This document shows positions 14,533 through 22,180 of a stretch of DNA of 31,456 nt, piece after piece. Position numbers and translations under genes: made by a program. The notes below the pieces were generated by a model that did not search any database, was not told where the DNA came from, and saw only the letters and a list, made by a program, of their open reading frames with translations. The first letter of the stretch is position 1; each line of letters begins with the position of its first letter. Source of the stretch: an uncultured Bacilli bacterium (GTDB lineage: Bacteria; Bacillota_I; Bacilli_A; RF39; UBA660); contig CAKPEJ010000014.1 of assembly GCA_934149325.1 (NCBI GenBank), positions 1-31,456 on the forward strand, written 5' to 3'.

Positions 14533-15468
14533 ATGGATTTAAATAAAATTGATAAAATTGTTAATGAGTATGTAAAAAGTAATAAAATGACAATAAGTAC
14601 TTTAGATATAGTCATTCCTATGTGTGAAAGAGTATTAATAGAAAATTTAGATGATTATGAGACAATTAAATGGTCAAGAAATTTTGATATAAATGATTCA
14701 ATAGAAATAGTTTCATCATATATTAAAAGTATTGATGATAAAATGTTTCAAAGTTTTAATGAAGAAATTAAAAATGCTAAAATTTTACCTAGAGAACAAT
14801 TTAAAGATGAATCAAAATATGATAATTGTGTTGATGATTATGGAATAGTTCATATTTATTATGATAATACCCCTAAAGACATATTTATAATTTTTCATGA
14901 AATGCTTCATAAATTAAATGAAAATAAAAAAGTAGATGAAAATGGTAAAAAATTATCTACATGGACTAGAGAATACTTTGGTGAATCTGTATCAATACTT
15001 GGTGAAATGTTACTAGGAGAGTATTTAGTTGAAAGTGGCACAATTACTGAAAATGATTTTAATCTTAGAAAACATCAAAGATTAAATGGTACAAAAGAAG
15101 ATGCTAGAAATATTTTAATTGAAAATGAATTAATTAAGTTAAAATTAAATAATCTTAATATAAATGAAGAAAATTTGTTAAAAGTAATCAAAAATGAAAA
15201 TGATTCTATAAAAAAATTAATTTTCTTTGATGAATTATCTGATAAAAGAAGAATAAAACAAATTGAAGAAAAAGAATATTTATCTTTAAATAAATCACAA
15301 AGATATGTTATAGCACATGTTTTAGTTAGTGAAATGTTAAAACATGAAAATGTATTAGACTCATTTTTAAAATTACATTATGAAGTTGGAGATGATAATT
15401 GCATAATAGATGATGTTGTTAAGAATTTATTAAGTAGTTATCCATCATTAGGAGGTAAAAATGCCTAG
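14533..15468 (+). CDS. Putative zinc metalloprotein with HEMLH motif, 311 aa
   Basis: The sequence H122-E-M-L-H126 in F-H-E-M-L-H-K-L-N fits the HExxH zinc-protease signature. A conserved-looking second helix E-Y-F-G-E151-S-V-S-I-L-G-E begins 25 residues later and could supply the third ligand (gluzincin-like). No signal peptide or membrane segment is visible, so it would act in the cytoplasm or spore. I cannot name the family. ATG 14533 is preferred over an upstream TTG at 14518, because GGATGGTG lies 5-6 bases before it. An extended -10 (TGTTAAAAT) sits at about 14496. It overlaps the next gene by 8 bases, so the two are cotranscribed and translationally coupled. Confidence 0.6.
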   Translation: MDLNKIDKIVNEYVKSNKMTISTLDIVIPMCERVLIENLDDYETIKWSRNFDINDSIEIVSSYIKSIDDKMFQSFNEEIKNAKILPREQFKDESKYDNCVDDYGIVHIYYDNTPKDIFIIFHEMLHKLNENKKVDENGKKLSTWTREYFGESVSILGEMLLGEYLVESGTITENDFNLRKHQRLNGTKEDARNILIENELIKLKLNNLNINEENLLKVIKNENDSIKKLIFFDELSDKRRIKQIEEKEYLSLNKSQRYVIAHVLVSEMLKHENVLDSFLKLHYEVGDDNCIIDDVVKNLLSSYPSLGGKNA

Positions 15469-16108
15469 TCATAAAATTCATATGTATATTGCAAAAAAAG
15501 TAAATGAAAAATTAAAATTAGATTTAGATTCAATTATGTTAGGTAGTGTTTTACCAGATTTAACTGTTAATAAAAATCATGCTAAATCTCATTATCAGTA
15601 TGAGGGCACTTATGAAAGTGAACTCGCAAATCCAGATAAATTTGTAAGTGAATATAAATCAAAATTAGATGATCCTATAATAATTGGGTACTTAATTCAT
15701 TTACTTACAGATAGATTTTATAATAATTATTATTTTAGAAATCATTGTATATTTAATAATGATGGAATGCCATATATGGTAAAATTAAAAAATGGAAAGA
15801 TGTATAAAATTTCAAAAAAATATAAGCAAGATGATTTTAGAAAATATGATAAATGCTTATTAAAAAAATTTTTAATACCAAAATTTAATGATATAAAGTG
15901 TGTAGATAATATACAAAACTTGAAGGTAGGAGATTTTGATAGAGAGTTTTTAATTGACTATATAGAAAAATCAAATAAAGAGGTTGATAATCCAAGATTG
16001 TATAAAAGTAATTTATTTTATAGAGTGATGAATAAAGAAGAATTAGATAATATTTCAAATGATTGTATTAATTATATATTAGATTATATTAGCAAAAATA
16101 TATTATGA
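15461..16108 (+). CDS. Zinc-dependent phospholipase C-like protein
   Basis: This 215-aa protein begins M-P-S-H-K-I-H-M-Y-I-A and continues with I-M-L-G-S-V-L-P-D-L (about residues 26-35), H-A-K-S-H-Y (about 41-46) and G-Y-L-I-H-L-L-T-D-R-F-Y (about 80-91). This pattern of an N-terminal T/S-H-x-x-H, G-x-x-x-P-D and H-x-x-x-D is characteristic of the zinc-dependent phospholipase C / S1-P1-like helical fold (PF00882), although many bacterial members are uncharacterized. There is no signal peptide, which is usual for the intracellular members. GGAGG lies 6 bases before the ATG, inside the end of the preceding metalloprotein gene. The substrate is unknown. Confidence 0.72.
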   Translation: MPSHKIHMYIAKKVNEKLKLDLDSIMLGSVLPDLTVNKNHAKSHYQYEGTYESELANPDKFVSEYKSKLDDPIIIGYLIHLLTDRFYNNYYFRNHCIFNNDGMPYMVKLKNGKMYKISKKYKQDDFRKYDKCLLKKFLIPKFNDIKCVDNIQNLKVGDFDREFLIDYIEKSNKEVDNPRLYKSNLFYRVMNKEELDNISNDCINYILDYISKNIL

Positions 16109-16109
16109 T

Positions 16110-16138
16110 TTTACGAACTAAAAGAAAGATAATATAAT
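16110..16138 (+). promoter_or_regulatory. Promoter of the Nudix gene
   Basis: TTTACG (16110-16115) and TATAAT (16133-16138) are spaced by 17 bases. The predicted start lies about 65 bases before the ATG at 16211. The leader shows no obvious structure. Confidence 0.6.
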
Positions 16139-16210
16139 GATGAATATTATTTTAAGAAAATAAAAAATAAGTATAGAAATTTTAAATTATTAGTATTATG
16201 GAGGTAATGC

Positions 16211-16666
16211 ATGGACTTGAATTTTGAAATAGATAATATAAAATTTAATGCAAGAGCATCAGCAATTATATATAATAAGGATAGGACAAAAGTTTTATTA
16301 TTTAAGATTATTGATAGAGATTATTTTATGATTCCAGGTGGAAGAATAGAAATTTATGAAGATAGTTTAAATGCTATAAAAAGAGAAATAAAGGAAGAAA
16401 CAGGATTTGATTTAGAATTTGAACTTTGTTCTATTCAAGAAAATTTTTTAGAAAAAGATAATAAGAAAATTATGCAATACTGTTTTTGTTATAAATCTAT
16501 ATATAATGAAAATATTATTCAAGAAAATTTTATTTGTAAAGATAATAAAGGTCAAATTTTTTATTGGGTTAATATAAATGATTTACAAAATTATAATTTA
16601 TTACCTAATTCAACATATGAGCTTATAAAAAATTCAGAAAATATTAAACATATTATAGAAAAATAA
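16211..16666 (+). CDS. Nudix hydrolase
   Basis: This 151-aa protein has a complete Nudix box, from G-G-R-I-E to R-E-I-K-E-E-T-G-F, matching G-x5-E-x7-R-E-U-x-E-E-x-G-U at about residues 40-62. It hydrolyses nucleoside diphosphates linked to another moiety; the substrate (oxidized nucleotide, NDP-sugar or cap-like) cannot be read from the sequence. The N-terminal strand R-A-S-A-I-I-Y-N-K and P-G-G-R are typical of MutT-like members, and the C-terminal W-V-N-I-N-D-L fits the final strand-helix. GGAGG lies 7 bases before the ATG. It is followed by an independent promoter for the sigma factor gene. Confidence 0.92.
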   Translation: MDLNFEIDNIKFNARASAIIYNKDRTKVLLFKIIDRDYFMIPGGRIEIYEDSLNAIKREIKEETGFDLEFELCSIQENFLEKDNKKIMQYCFCYKSIYNENIIQENFICKDNKGQIFYWVNINDLQNYNLLPNSTYELIKNSENIKHIIEK

Positions 16667-16671
16667 AAAAA

Positions 16672-16700
16672 TTACTAACCATTTATCTTTAATTTATACT
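16672..16700 (+). promoter_or_regulatory. Promoter of the sigma-factor gene
   Basis: TTACTA (16672-16677) and TATACT (16695-16700) are separated by 17 bases, just before the ribosome binding site AAAGGAG of the gene at 16724. The boxes look like the housekeeping type, with no obvious ECF-type AAC motif. Confidence 0.5.
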
Positions 16701-16723
16701 ACATAAGTGAAAGGAGTTAAATA

Positions 16724-17197
16724 ATGGATAAAGTATATGATGAATATTTCGATAAAATATATAATTGGTCTATTAAAAAAACAAATAATAGAGAAGATGC
16801 AGAAGATTTAACAAATAGTGTTTTTTTATCAATATTCGAGTATCTTAATAAAGATATAAATGTAGAAAAATTAGAAAATTTAATATGGAAAATTGCTTAT
16901 AATATTTGGTGCACCAGAGCAAAAAAATATATTAAAGAAAAAAATAATGTTAACTATGATATGTCATATGAATTAGGGTATGAAGATATTACTATTGATA
17001 AGATTATATATAGAGAAATAATTGATGATATAGATAAAATAGGACTTAGTGAGAATGAAATAAAAATATTTAAATTATATTATTTAAAAGACCTTTCAAT
17101 AAAGGATATAAGTAATAAATTAGAAATTACTGAATCCAATATAAAATATTATTTATATAATGTAAGAAATAAGATAAAGGAGAGATATAATGGTTAA
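16724..17197 (+). CDS. Sigma-70 family (ECF-like) RNA polymerase sigma factor
   Basis: This 157-aa protein has the two-domain ECF plan. Region 2 (about residues 1-60) includes Y-D-E-Y-F-D-K-I-Y-N-W-S and R-E-D-A-E-D-L-T-N-S-V-F, the core-binding helix. Region 4 (about residues 95-155) is a helix-turn-helix with L-S-I-K-D-I-S-N-K-L-E-I-T-E-S-N-I-K-Y-Y-L-Y. There is no region 3. AAGGAG is placed 7 bases before the ATG. Its stop overlaps the next gene by 8 bases, so the 230-aa partner is translationally coupled, the position where an anti-sigma factor is normally encoded. The regulon is unknown; a similar protein could also be a sigma-like DNA-binding regulator. Confidence 0.85.
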   Translation: MDKVYDEYFDKIYNWSIKKTNNREDAEDLTNSVFLSIFEYLNKDINVEKLENLIWKIAYNIWCTRAKKYIKEKNNVNYDMSYELGYEDITIDKIIYREIIDDIDKIGLSENEIKIFKLYYLKDLSIKDISNKLEITESNIKYYLYNVRNKIKERYNG

Positions 17198-17882
17198 TGT
17201 AGATAAGTTTTTAGGTATTGCAAATAAAGAGAAAAGAAAATATGGATTAAATGATGATTATTGTGCAATGATTTCAATGTTAAGAAAAATTGATGATAAA
17301 TTATATGTAGTGGTACCATTTGTAAGAAGTGATGATAAAGTATGGAAAAAAGATAGTGGTATAGTGCCAGAATATTATTCGGTAATTGATCCAAAAGAAA
17401 TGAAATTATTAGAATTTAATAAAACTACAGAGAAAAATTTTGTTATTAAAGATATTAAGAAAAATAATAGTGATGGTTCATTTGATAAGGAAATATCTAA
17501 GTATATAGTAGATACTAAATTAAAGTATAAAAATTATATAAAAGATGATATAAAAAATAATGAATTGTTATCATATCAAAATAAAGTTTCAAACATATTA
17601 AATAGTACAGAAATAGATGGTAAACATGTATCATTTAATGATTATTTTTATGTTAATTTTGATGAAGAAATTAATAAAAAAGTAGATGAATTGATTGATT
17701 TAATCGCAGGTGTTACATACAATTCTTTAACAACATATTATGATGTTCTATTTACTAATATTGTAAATGAATATATTGATGATAATAAAATAAATGAAGA
17801 AAAAATAAATCTTGCTTGTGAAATGATGAATACATATTATCCCGGAGTAGATGGAATAAGTAATATTTTTTATGCTATATAA
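17190..17882 (+). CDS. Unknown 230-aa soluble protein coupled to the sigma factor
   Basis: No family is recognised. The protein is mixed alpha/beta, with an N-terminal part rich in beta strands (L-Y-V-V-V-P-F-V-R-S, P-E-Y-Y-S-V-I-D-P-K-E-M-K-L-L-E-F) and a C-terminal part predicted helical (about residues 140-225). It has no transmembrane segment and no Cys/His zinc motif, so it is unlike usual membrane or ZAS anti-sigma factors. The start lies inside the sigma gene, with AAGGAGAG about 7 bases before the ATG. The overlap suggests a functional link: an anti-sigma, co-regulator or sensor (inference). A terminator follows at 17889. Confidence 0.65.
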   Translation: MVNVDKFLGIANKEKRKYGLNDDYCAMISMLRKIDDKLYVVVPFVRSDDKVWKKDSGIVPEYYSVIDPKEMKLLEFNKTTEKNFVIKDIKKNNSDGSFDKEISKYIVDTKLKYKNYIKDDIKNNELLSYQNKVSNILNSTEIDGKHVSFNDYFYVNFDEEINKKVDELIDLIAGVTYNSLTTYYDVLFTNIVNEYIDDNKINEEKINLACEMMNTYYPGVDGISNIFYAI

Positions 17883-17888
17883 TATATA

Positions 17889-17914
17889 AACTTTAACTTC
17901 AATGTTAAAGTTTT
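17889..17914 (+). terminator. Intrinsic terminator after the sigma/partner operon
   Basis: AACTTTAAC (17889-17897) pairs perfectly with GTTAAAGTT (17904-17912) around TTCAAT, running into TTTTATT. The stem is AT-rich but 9 bp long. Confidence 0.7.
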
Positions 17915-17966
17915 ATTATGCTAAAAAATATGTTAAAATAATGTTATAAAGAAAGGTGGTAAAAAA

Positions 17967-18599
17967 ATGATTAAAGAAGTTTATTTAATAAGACATTCAA
18001 AACCACTAAAGGTTAATAATGATAAAAATATAGATAGTTTACAAATTCAAAATGAAAAACAACCATTATCAATTGAAGGAGAAAATATTGCTAGAAAAAA
18101 GTTAAATATTGAAGAATTAAAAGATATTGATAAATTATATTCATCAAGTTATGTAAGAGCAATATCTACTGCTAAATATATAGCAGAAAACAATAATATA
18201 GAAATTAATGTAGTTAATGATTTTGGAGAAAGAAAATTTGGAATTAATTCATGGGATGAACTTCCAGATAATTTTGGAGAAAAACAATTTTTAGATGAAA
18301 ATTATAAAACTGAATTTGGTGAAAGTCAAAAAGAAGTAAGAGAGAGAACTTTTAATGTTTTAATGAGAGTATTAAAAAATGATGACAAAAAAATAGCAAT
18401 TGTATTTCATTCAACTGCAATGTTATTTTTAATTATGACTTGGTGTAAAGTAGTAACAGATAAAGATAAATATAATATTATTTTTAATAATAATAATATA
18501 GTGTTTTGTGGTAAGTATTTTGATTATTGTGAAATATTTAAACTTACTTTTGATGATGAAAATAAATTGATTAATATTGAAAATATAAAACATGATTAG
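17967..18599 (+). CDS. Histidine phosphatase family protein
   Basis: This 210-aa protein belongs to the phosphoglycerate-mutase-like histidine phosphatases. It has the N-terminal catalytic motif L-I-R-H-S-K (phospho-His at residue 9), the S-S-Y-V-R-A-x-S-T-A helix with the second Arg, an acidic G-E-R-K-F-G loop that usually gives the general acid, and the second His in I-V-F-H-S-T-A-M (about residues 147-154). The canonical R-H-G is R-H-S here, which is seen in other members. GAAAGGTGG lies 7 bases upstream of the ATG. The next gene starts 11 bases after the stop, suggesting an operon. The substrate is unknown. Confidence 0.85.
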   Translation: MIKEVYLIRHSKPLKVNNDKNIDSLQIQNEKQPLSIEGENIARKKLNIEELKDIDKLYSSSYVRAISTAKYIAENNNIEINVVNDFGERKFGINSWDELPDNFGEKQFLDENYKTEFGESQKEVRERTFNVLMRVLKNDDKKIAIVFHSTAMLFLIMTWCKVVTDKDKYNIIFNNNNIVFCGKYFDYCEIFKLTFDDENKLINIENIKHD

Positions 18600-18610
18600 T
18601 TGGTGAAAAT

Positions 18611-19723
18611 ATGGGTAAATTTGTAAAAGTAATGTATGGTACAACAAGTAGTGCAAAGAGTGATTTTAATTATAAAATTGGTGAAGTAAATATAAGTAAA
18701 AATTGGAACTCAAAAGCAGATAATCCAAGAGATTTTGGTGGATTTAATTATTGCAGTGAAGAGTGTATTTTAAGATGGTTACATAGAGGAGATACAATCT
18801 ATGATGTAGATATTCCAGAAGATGCTGAAGTCATACAAATAGAGGGAGCAACAACCATTTATAGAACTAATAAGATAATTATAAAAAATCCAAGAAAAAT
18901 AGATGATGATTTAGCACTTCAATTTTATGAAATATCAAAAATACCAGAAAATTCAGATTATAAAGCTGTAGGTGTTGTAAGTATTATGAATTACAAGAAA
19001 ACAGCGTATGCAATACTTAAAGATAAGGTCAATAAAAATAATATAGATGATGTGTTAGACGAATGGAATGATTTTATTTCTCATGGTAATAAAGATGATA
19101 GAAACGATTCAAATAATTTTGTGAAAGAAGTAGAAAATTATTTATATGAAGTCAAATCAGATTTATTAATTAGTAGATTTGTAGGTAAAGAACCATATAT
19201 TAAACAATTAACGAATGATAAAATTATTAATTTAACTGGGCAAAGTGGTTCAGGAAAGTCTACCTACGCAAATAATAATTTTAATAGTAATGAATATGAA
19301 ATAATTGATACTGATGAAATATTTAGTGAAGTAAGATATGAAAAATCATCAGGATTAAATAAAAAATTAGGAGAATATTTTAGAGAAAAATATGATACTT
19401 TGCCAAATTTAATGAATGATTTTGATTTAATATATAATGAGGTATTAGAGTATTGTAAAAAAATTGATAAAACTATTGTTATAGATTGTGCGCAGTTTCA
19501 TTGTGTTAAAAATATATCAATATTAAAAGGAAAAATAATAATTATTAGAACAGATATTGATACTTGTTACAGTAGAACAATATCAAGATGGATAAATAAT
19601 CATAAACAAAATGGATGGGATTATACAGAAGAAGAATTAAATAAGTACAAAGAAAGAAAAAAGGGTATTTATTCATGGTATAAAGAAACAAATAAATTTA
19701 TAAATAAAATAGATAAATTATAA
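18611..19723 (+). CDS. Fusion of an uncharacterized N-terminal domain with a P-loop kinase-like domain
   Basis: The 370-aa protein has two parts. Residues 1-150 form a domain I recall only from uncharacterized Bacillota proteins: an N-terminal M-Y-G-T-T-S-S-A-K, then F-G-G-F-N-Y-C, R-W-L-H-R-G-D-T-I-Y-D-V, I-P-E-D-A-E-V and Y-R-T-N-K-I-I-I-K-N-P-R. Residues about 205-365 form a P-loop NTPase with Walker A G-Q-S-G-S-G-K-S-T (about 209-217), E-I-I-D-T-D-E for the acceptor side, V-I-D-C-A-Q-F as Walker B-like, and a C-terminal I-I-I-I-R-T-D-I-D-T-C-Y-S-R lid region, like zeta-toxin/AAA_33-type small-molecule or nucleotide kinases. Its proximity to the phosphatase gene (11 bases) suggests opposing reactions. 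The start is supported by GGTG 7 bases upstream. Confidence 0.7.
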   Translation: MGKFVKVMYGTTSSAKSDFNYKIGEVNISKNWNSKADNPRDFGGFNYCSEECILRWLHRGDTIYDVDIPEDAEVIQIEGATTIYRTNKIIIKNPRKIDDDLALQFYEISKIPENSDYKAVGVVSIMNYKKTAYAILKDKVNKNNIDDVLDEWNDFISHGNKDDRNDSNNFVKEVENYLYEVKSDLLISRFVGKEPYIKQLTNDKIINLTGQSGSGKSTYANNNFNSNEYEIIDTDEIFSEVRYEKSSGLNKKLGEYFREKYDTLPNLMNDFDLIYNEVLEYCKKIDKTIVIDCAQFHCVKNISILKGKIIIIRTDIDTCYSRTISRWINNHKQNGWDYTEEELNKYKERKKGIYSWYKETNKFINKIDKL

Positions 19724-19758
19724 AAAGTTAATTATTATAAAAATATAAGAGGTTAGTT

Positions 19759-19903
19759 ATGAATGTTAATAAAGAATATGATGTTGAAAAGAGAGAATAA
19801 TGAAGGCGATTGAATTGCTAGTGTAAATGGATTTATTGTTTTTTTTAAAGATTCTTTAAAAAATGAAATAGAAAATAGATATTATATGAAATGTAGTAAA
19901 TAA
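19759..19903 (+). pseudogene. Chimeric relic: start of the RNA methyltransferase gene fused to the end of a GNAT gene
   Basis: From the ATG at 19759 the DNA closely follows the first ~110 bases of the intact methyltransferase gene at 24636: the same start, the shared run TGCTAGTGTAAATGGATTT, and a shared TTAAAAAATGAAA stretch. It carries a small deletion and in-frame stops (TAA at 19798-19800 region). It then switches to a 30-base stretch (about 19863-19892) matching 26274-26303 at the end of the GNAT gene with only about 2 mismatches. In the intact locus these two pieces are about 1.5 kb apart. So this is the remains of a second copy of the pair with a large internal deletion. It has no coding capacity. 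Confidence 0.8.
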
Positions 19904-19966
19904 CGTATTTATAGTATTAATAATATTATTTATTATATAATTGAAAATAGAAATCAGGTGTGAATA

Positions 19967-20761
19967 ATGAATTATATTGAACAAATTGATGAATTTGTAA
20001 AAAATATAGAACGAAAAGAAAATATAAATGTTATGGTTAAAAATATTACAAATGATGTTACCTTATATAAATTTAATGAAACAAATATTTTTGTTTCTGC
20101 TAGTATTATTAAAGTTCCAATTATGTTAGCGATTTTTAATTATGTATTAGATAACAATATTAAATTAGAAAGTTTTATTAATATAGATAAGAATGATATA
20201 TTATATGATAATAAATGTTTTAAAAATGGAGTATATCAATATAGTATAGAAGATTTAATAATGTGGATGATTACATTATCTGATAATTCATCTACAAATA
20301 TACTAATTAAATATTTAGGGTTTGAAAATATTAATAACTATTTTAAAGAGATAGATTTGAAAGATACTAGATTAGAAAGATATATGTTAGATGAGGAAGC
20401 AATAAAAAATGGTAAAAATAATTATACGTCATTGAATGATATGTATAAATGTTTTAAATTCGTAATAAACAAGGAAATTTTAACAGATAAATTTTGTGAT
20501 TTAGCATTAAGTATACTATATAAGCAAAAGGTAAATAATCAAATTAATAGATATATTAAAAATATTAGGTTTGCACATAAAACAGGTGCTCTTGAATATT
20601 TGAACAGTGATGTTGGAATTTTTGAATTAAATAAACAAGTTTATTTTGTCGGGGTTTCAGTATATAATACAACTAAGAAAACAGGTGATAGAAAATATGT
20701 CGGAAAATTATCTAAAATAATTTACAAGTATATTATGGAGCAAAGTTTAGGCAGTAGTTAA
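19967..20761 (+). CDS. Class A beta-lactamase-like serine hydrolase without signal peptide
   Basis: The 264-aa protein has the three serine-enzyme motifs at proper spacing: S46-I-I-K49, S105-D-N107 and K205-T-G207. It belongs to the beta-lactamase-related serine hydrolases (PF13354-like). The segment before the third motif reads R-L-E-R-Y-M-L-D-E-E-A-I-K-N-G-K-N-N-Y-T-S, the form typical of non-lactamase relatives rather than the E-x-x-L-N omega loop of true class A enzymes, so antibiotic resistance is not implied. There is no signal peptide or lipobox, so the enzyme seems cytoplasmic, unlike penicillin-interacting relatives. CAGGTG lies about 8 bases before the ATG. Confidence 0.85.
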   Translation: MNYIEQIDEFVKNIERKENINVMVKNITNDVTLYKFNETNIFVSASIIKVPIMLAIFNYVLDNNIKLESFINIDKNDILYDNKCFKNGVYQYSIEDLIMWMITLSDNSSTNILIKYLGFENINNYFKEIDLKDTRLERYMLDEEAIKNGKNNYTSLNDMYKCFKFVINKEILTDKFCDLALSILYKQKVNNQINRYIKNIRFAHKTGALEYLNSDVGIFELNKQVYFVGVSVYNTTKKTGDRKYVGKLSKIIYKYIMEQSLGSS

Positions 20762-20812
20762 TTATATAATTATGTATTGAATGAGGGTAATATATTAAAG
20801 ACCCATTTGTAA

Positions 20813-20893
20813 GAGAAGATTCAAGAAGAAATATTAAAAAATAAATTATTTGAAAAAAGTATAAAGTTATATAAGAAAGAAGAATTGTTGTGA
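20813..20893 (+). pseudogene. Short decayed coding remnant before pnuC
   Basis: Between the serine hydrolase and pnuC, one frame reads a helical Lys/Glu-rich 26-codon tail (E-K-I-Q-E-E-I-L...) to a TGA at 20891-20893 that overlaps the pnuC GTG start. Just upstream another frame reads K-D-P-F-V-R-E-D-S-R-R-N before a stop. Neither has its own start. The arrangement looks like the shifted 3' end of a lost gene that formerly overlapped pnuC. Weak evidence. Confidence 0.3.
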
Positions 20894-21555
20894 GCTTAAA
20901 AGATAAAAAATATAATCAAATTATTGTATCAATATTAGTTTGTATTATTTCAATAATAATTGGTATTTTTTCAAAAAATACTTTTGTAGGAATGACTGTA
21001 TTAATAACAGGTATATTAAATTCTTATTATAGTAGTGTAGGAAATAAGATTAATTTTCCTATAGGAGTTATAAATAATTTAGCGCTATCATATGTAGCAT
21101 TTAAAAATAATAATTATGGTTTAGTAATATTTAATTTGTTATTTTTTATGCCAATAAATATAAAAGGATATTTTGAATGGAATAAAAATTCAAAAAATGA
21201 CATTGTTGAAAATAGGGGGTTAGGAATAAAAAAAGGATCAATTACAATAATTTTATCAATAAGTATTGGACTTTTTACAGCATATCTATTACAATTAATT
21301 CCAGGAGAAAGATTAACATATTTAGATGCATTTACTAACGTTATTAGTTTTATTGCAGGAATTTTACTTATGTTAAGATATAATGAATCATGGATACTAT
21401 ATTTGGTTAATAATGTTTTAGATTTAACGTTATGGATTATCAATTTTAGTAGTGGTGGTTTTGATTCATTAATGGTATTACTAATGTCAATAATGTATTT
21501 AGTAATAAATATATATGCATTATTTAAATGGAGGGATAAAAATGAAAAATTATAA
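20890..21555 (+). CDS. pnuC: PnuC-type nicotinamide riboside (NAD precursor) transporter
   Basis: This 221-aa protein has about seven hydrophobic helices and fits the PnuC family, which takes up nicotinamide riboside by facilitated diffusion with trapping by phosphorylation. Typical features are N-L-L-F-F-M-P-I-N-I-K-G-Y-F-E-W-N (about residues 78-94), Y-L-D-A-F-T-N-V-I-S-F-I-A-G-I-L-L-M-L-R-Y (about 141-161) and E-S-W-I-L-Y-L-V-N-N-V-L-D-L (about 163-176). The start is GTG at 20890, with a weak purine tract (AAGAAAGAAG) before it; no better start exists. It overlaps the following HAD gene, which could be the intracellular nucleotide/NAD-metabolism partner. The ligand is inferred from family only. 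Confidence 0.88.
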   Translation: MSLKDKKYNQIIVSILVCIISIIIGIFSKNTFVGMTVLITGILNSYYSSVGNKINFPIGVINNLALSYVAFKNNNYGLVIFNLLFFMPINIKGYFEWNKNSKNDIVENRGLGIKKGSITIILSISIGLFTAYLLQLIPGERLTYLDAFTNVISFIAGILLMLRYNESWILYLVNNVLDLTLWIINFSSGGFDSLMVLLMSIMYLVINIYALFKWRDKNEKL

Positions 21556-22180
21556 AAAATATATATTTGATATTGATTATACAATATTAATTCCAGATTG
21601 GTCTAAAGAGGATGATTATTTTAAAAAATATATTTTAGAAAATGAACAAGAAGAATTTTTTAAGAACAAACAAGGTATCTTAAATAAGTATGAACAAGAA
21701 TTTCCAAGATATAATACTAAAACTTTGAGTGATTATTTTAAAAGTTATGGTTTTACAGTAAGCGAAGATACGATTAATGGTTGGATGAGTTATAATGGTG
21801 AAACTATTGAGGATGAAGTGGTTGATGGTGTAGTTGATTTATTTGAATATTTAAAAGAAAATAACAAGGAAATAGTAATACTTACAAATTGGTTTAGTGG
21901 TACACAAATTCCAAGATTAAAAAGAGCAGGATTATTTAACTATATAGATAAAATAGTAGCTGGAGAAGATGCTATGAAACCGGGATTAGAATCATTTGAA
22001 CTTGCTATTAATGATACAAATAAAGAAGATTGTATAATGATAGGTGATAGTATTAGAAGTGATAAGGTAGGTGCTGATAATGCTGGAATAGATAGTTATA
22101 TAGTAGATAAAGAACATACAATTAGAGATTTATATAATATAATGATAGGTGAGAAATATGAAAGTAAGAAACAATTATAA
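21542..22180 (+). CDS. HAD-superfamily hydrolase (YjjG-like)
   Basis: This 212-aa protein carries all four HAD motifs: D10-I-D12-Y-T near the N-terminus (nucleophile and acid/base), I-L-T-N-W-F (motif II Thr), the Lys in M-K-P-G, and I-G-D-S-I-R-S-D-K-V-G-A-D-N-A-G (motif IV). The helical cap between motifs I and II is of the C1 type seen in nucleotide or sugar-phosphate phosphatases. ATG 21542 has GGAGGG 6 bases before it, within the end of pnuC; the in-frame ATG at 21515 has none. It overlaps pnuC by 14 bases and the next gene by 23 bases, so the three are coupled. Confidence 0.88.
   Translation: MKNYKKYIFDIDYTILIPDWSKEDDYFKKYILENEQEEFFKNKQGILNKYEQEFPRYNTKTLSDYFKSYGFTVSEDTINGWMSYNGETIEDEVVDGVVDLFEYLKENNKEIVILTNWFSGTQIPRLKRAGLFNYIDKIVAGEDAMKPGLESFELAINDTNKEDCIMIGDSIRSDKVGADNAGIDSYIVDKEHTIRDLYNIMIGEKYESKKQL

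Noticed and set aside
14373..14615. Minus-strand 80-aa ORF upstream of gerAA
   Set aside because: It overlaps both the gerAA start and the divergent metalloprotein gene, and lacks a ribosome binding site.
19967..20761. Antibiotic-resistance beta-lactamase
   Set aside because: No export signal and no E-x-x-L-N omega-loop motif; only the general serine hydrolase motifs are present.
21114..21584. Minus-strand 156-aa ORF across pnuC and the HAD gene
   Set aside because: Antisense shadow; both plus-strand genes have clear family motifs.
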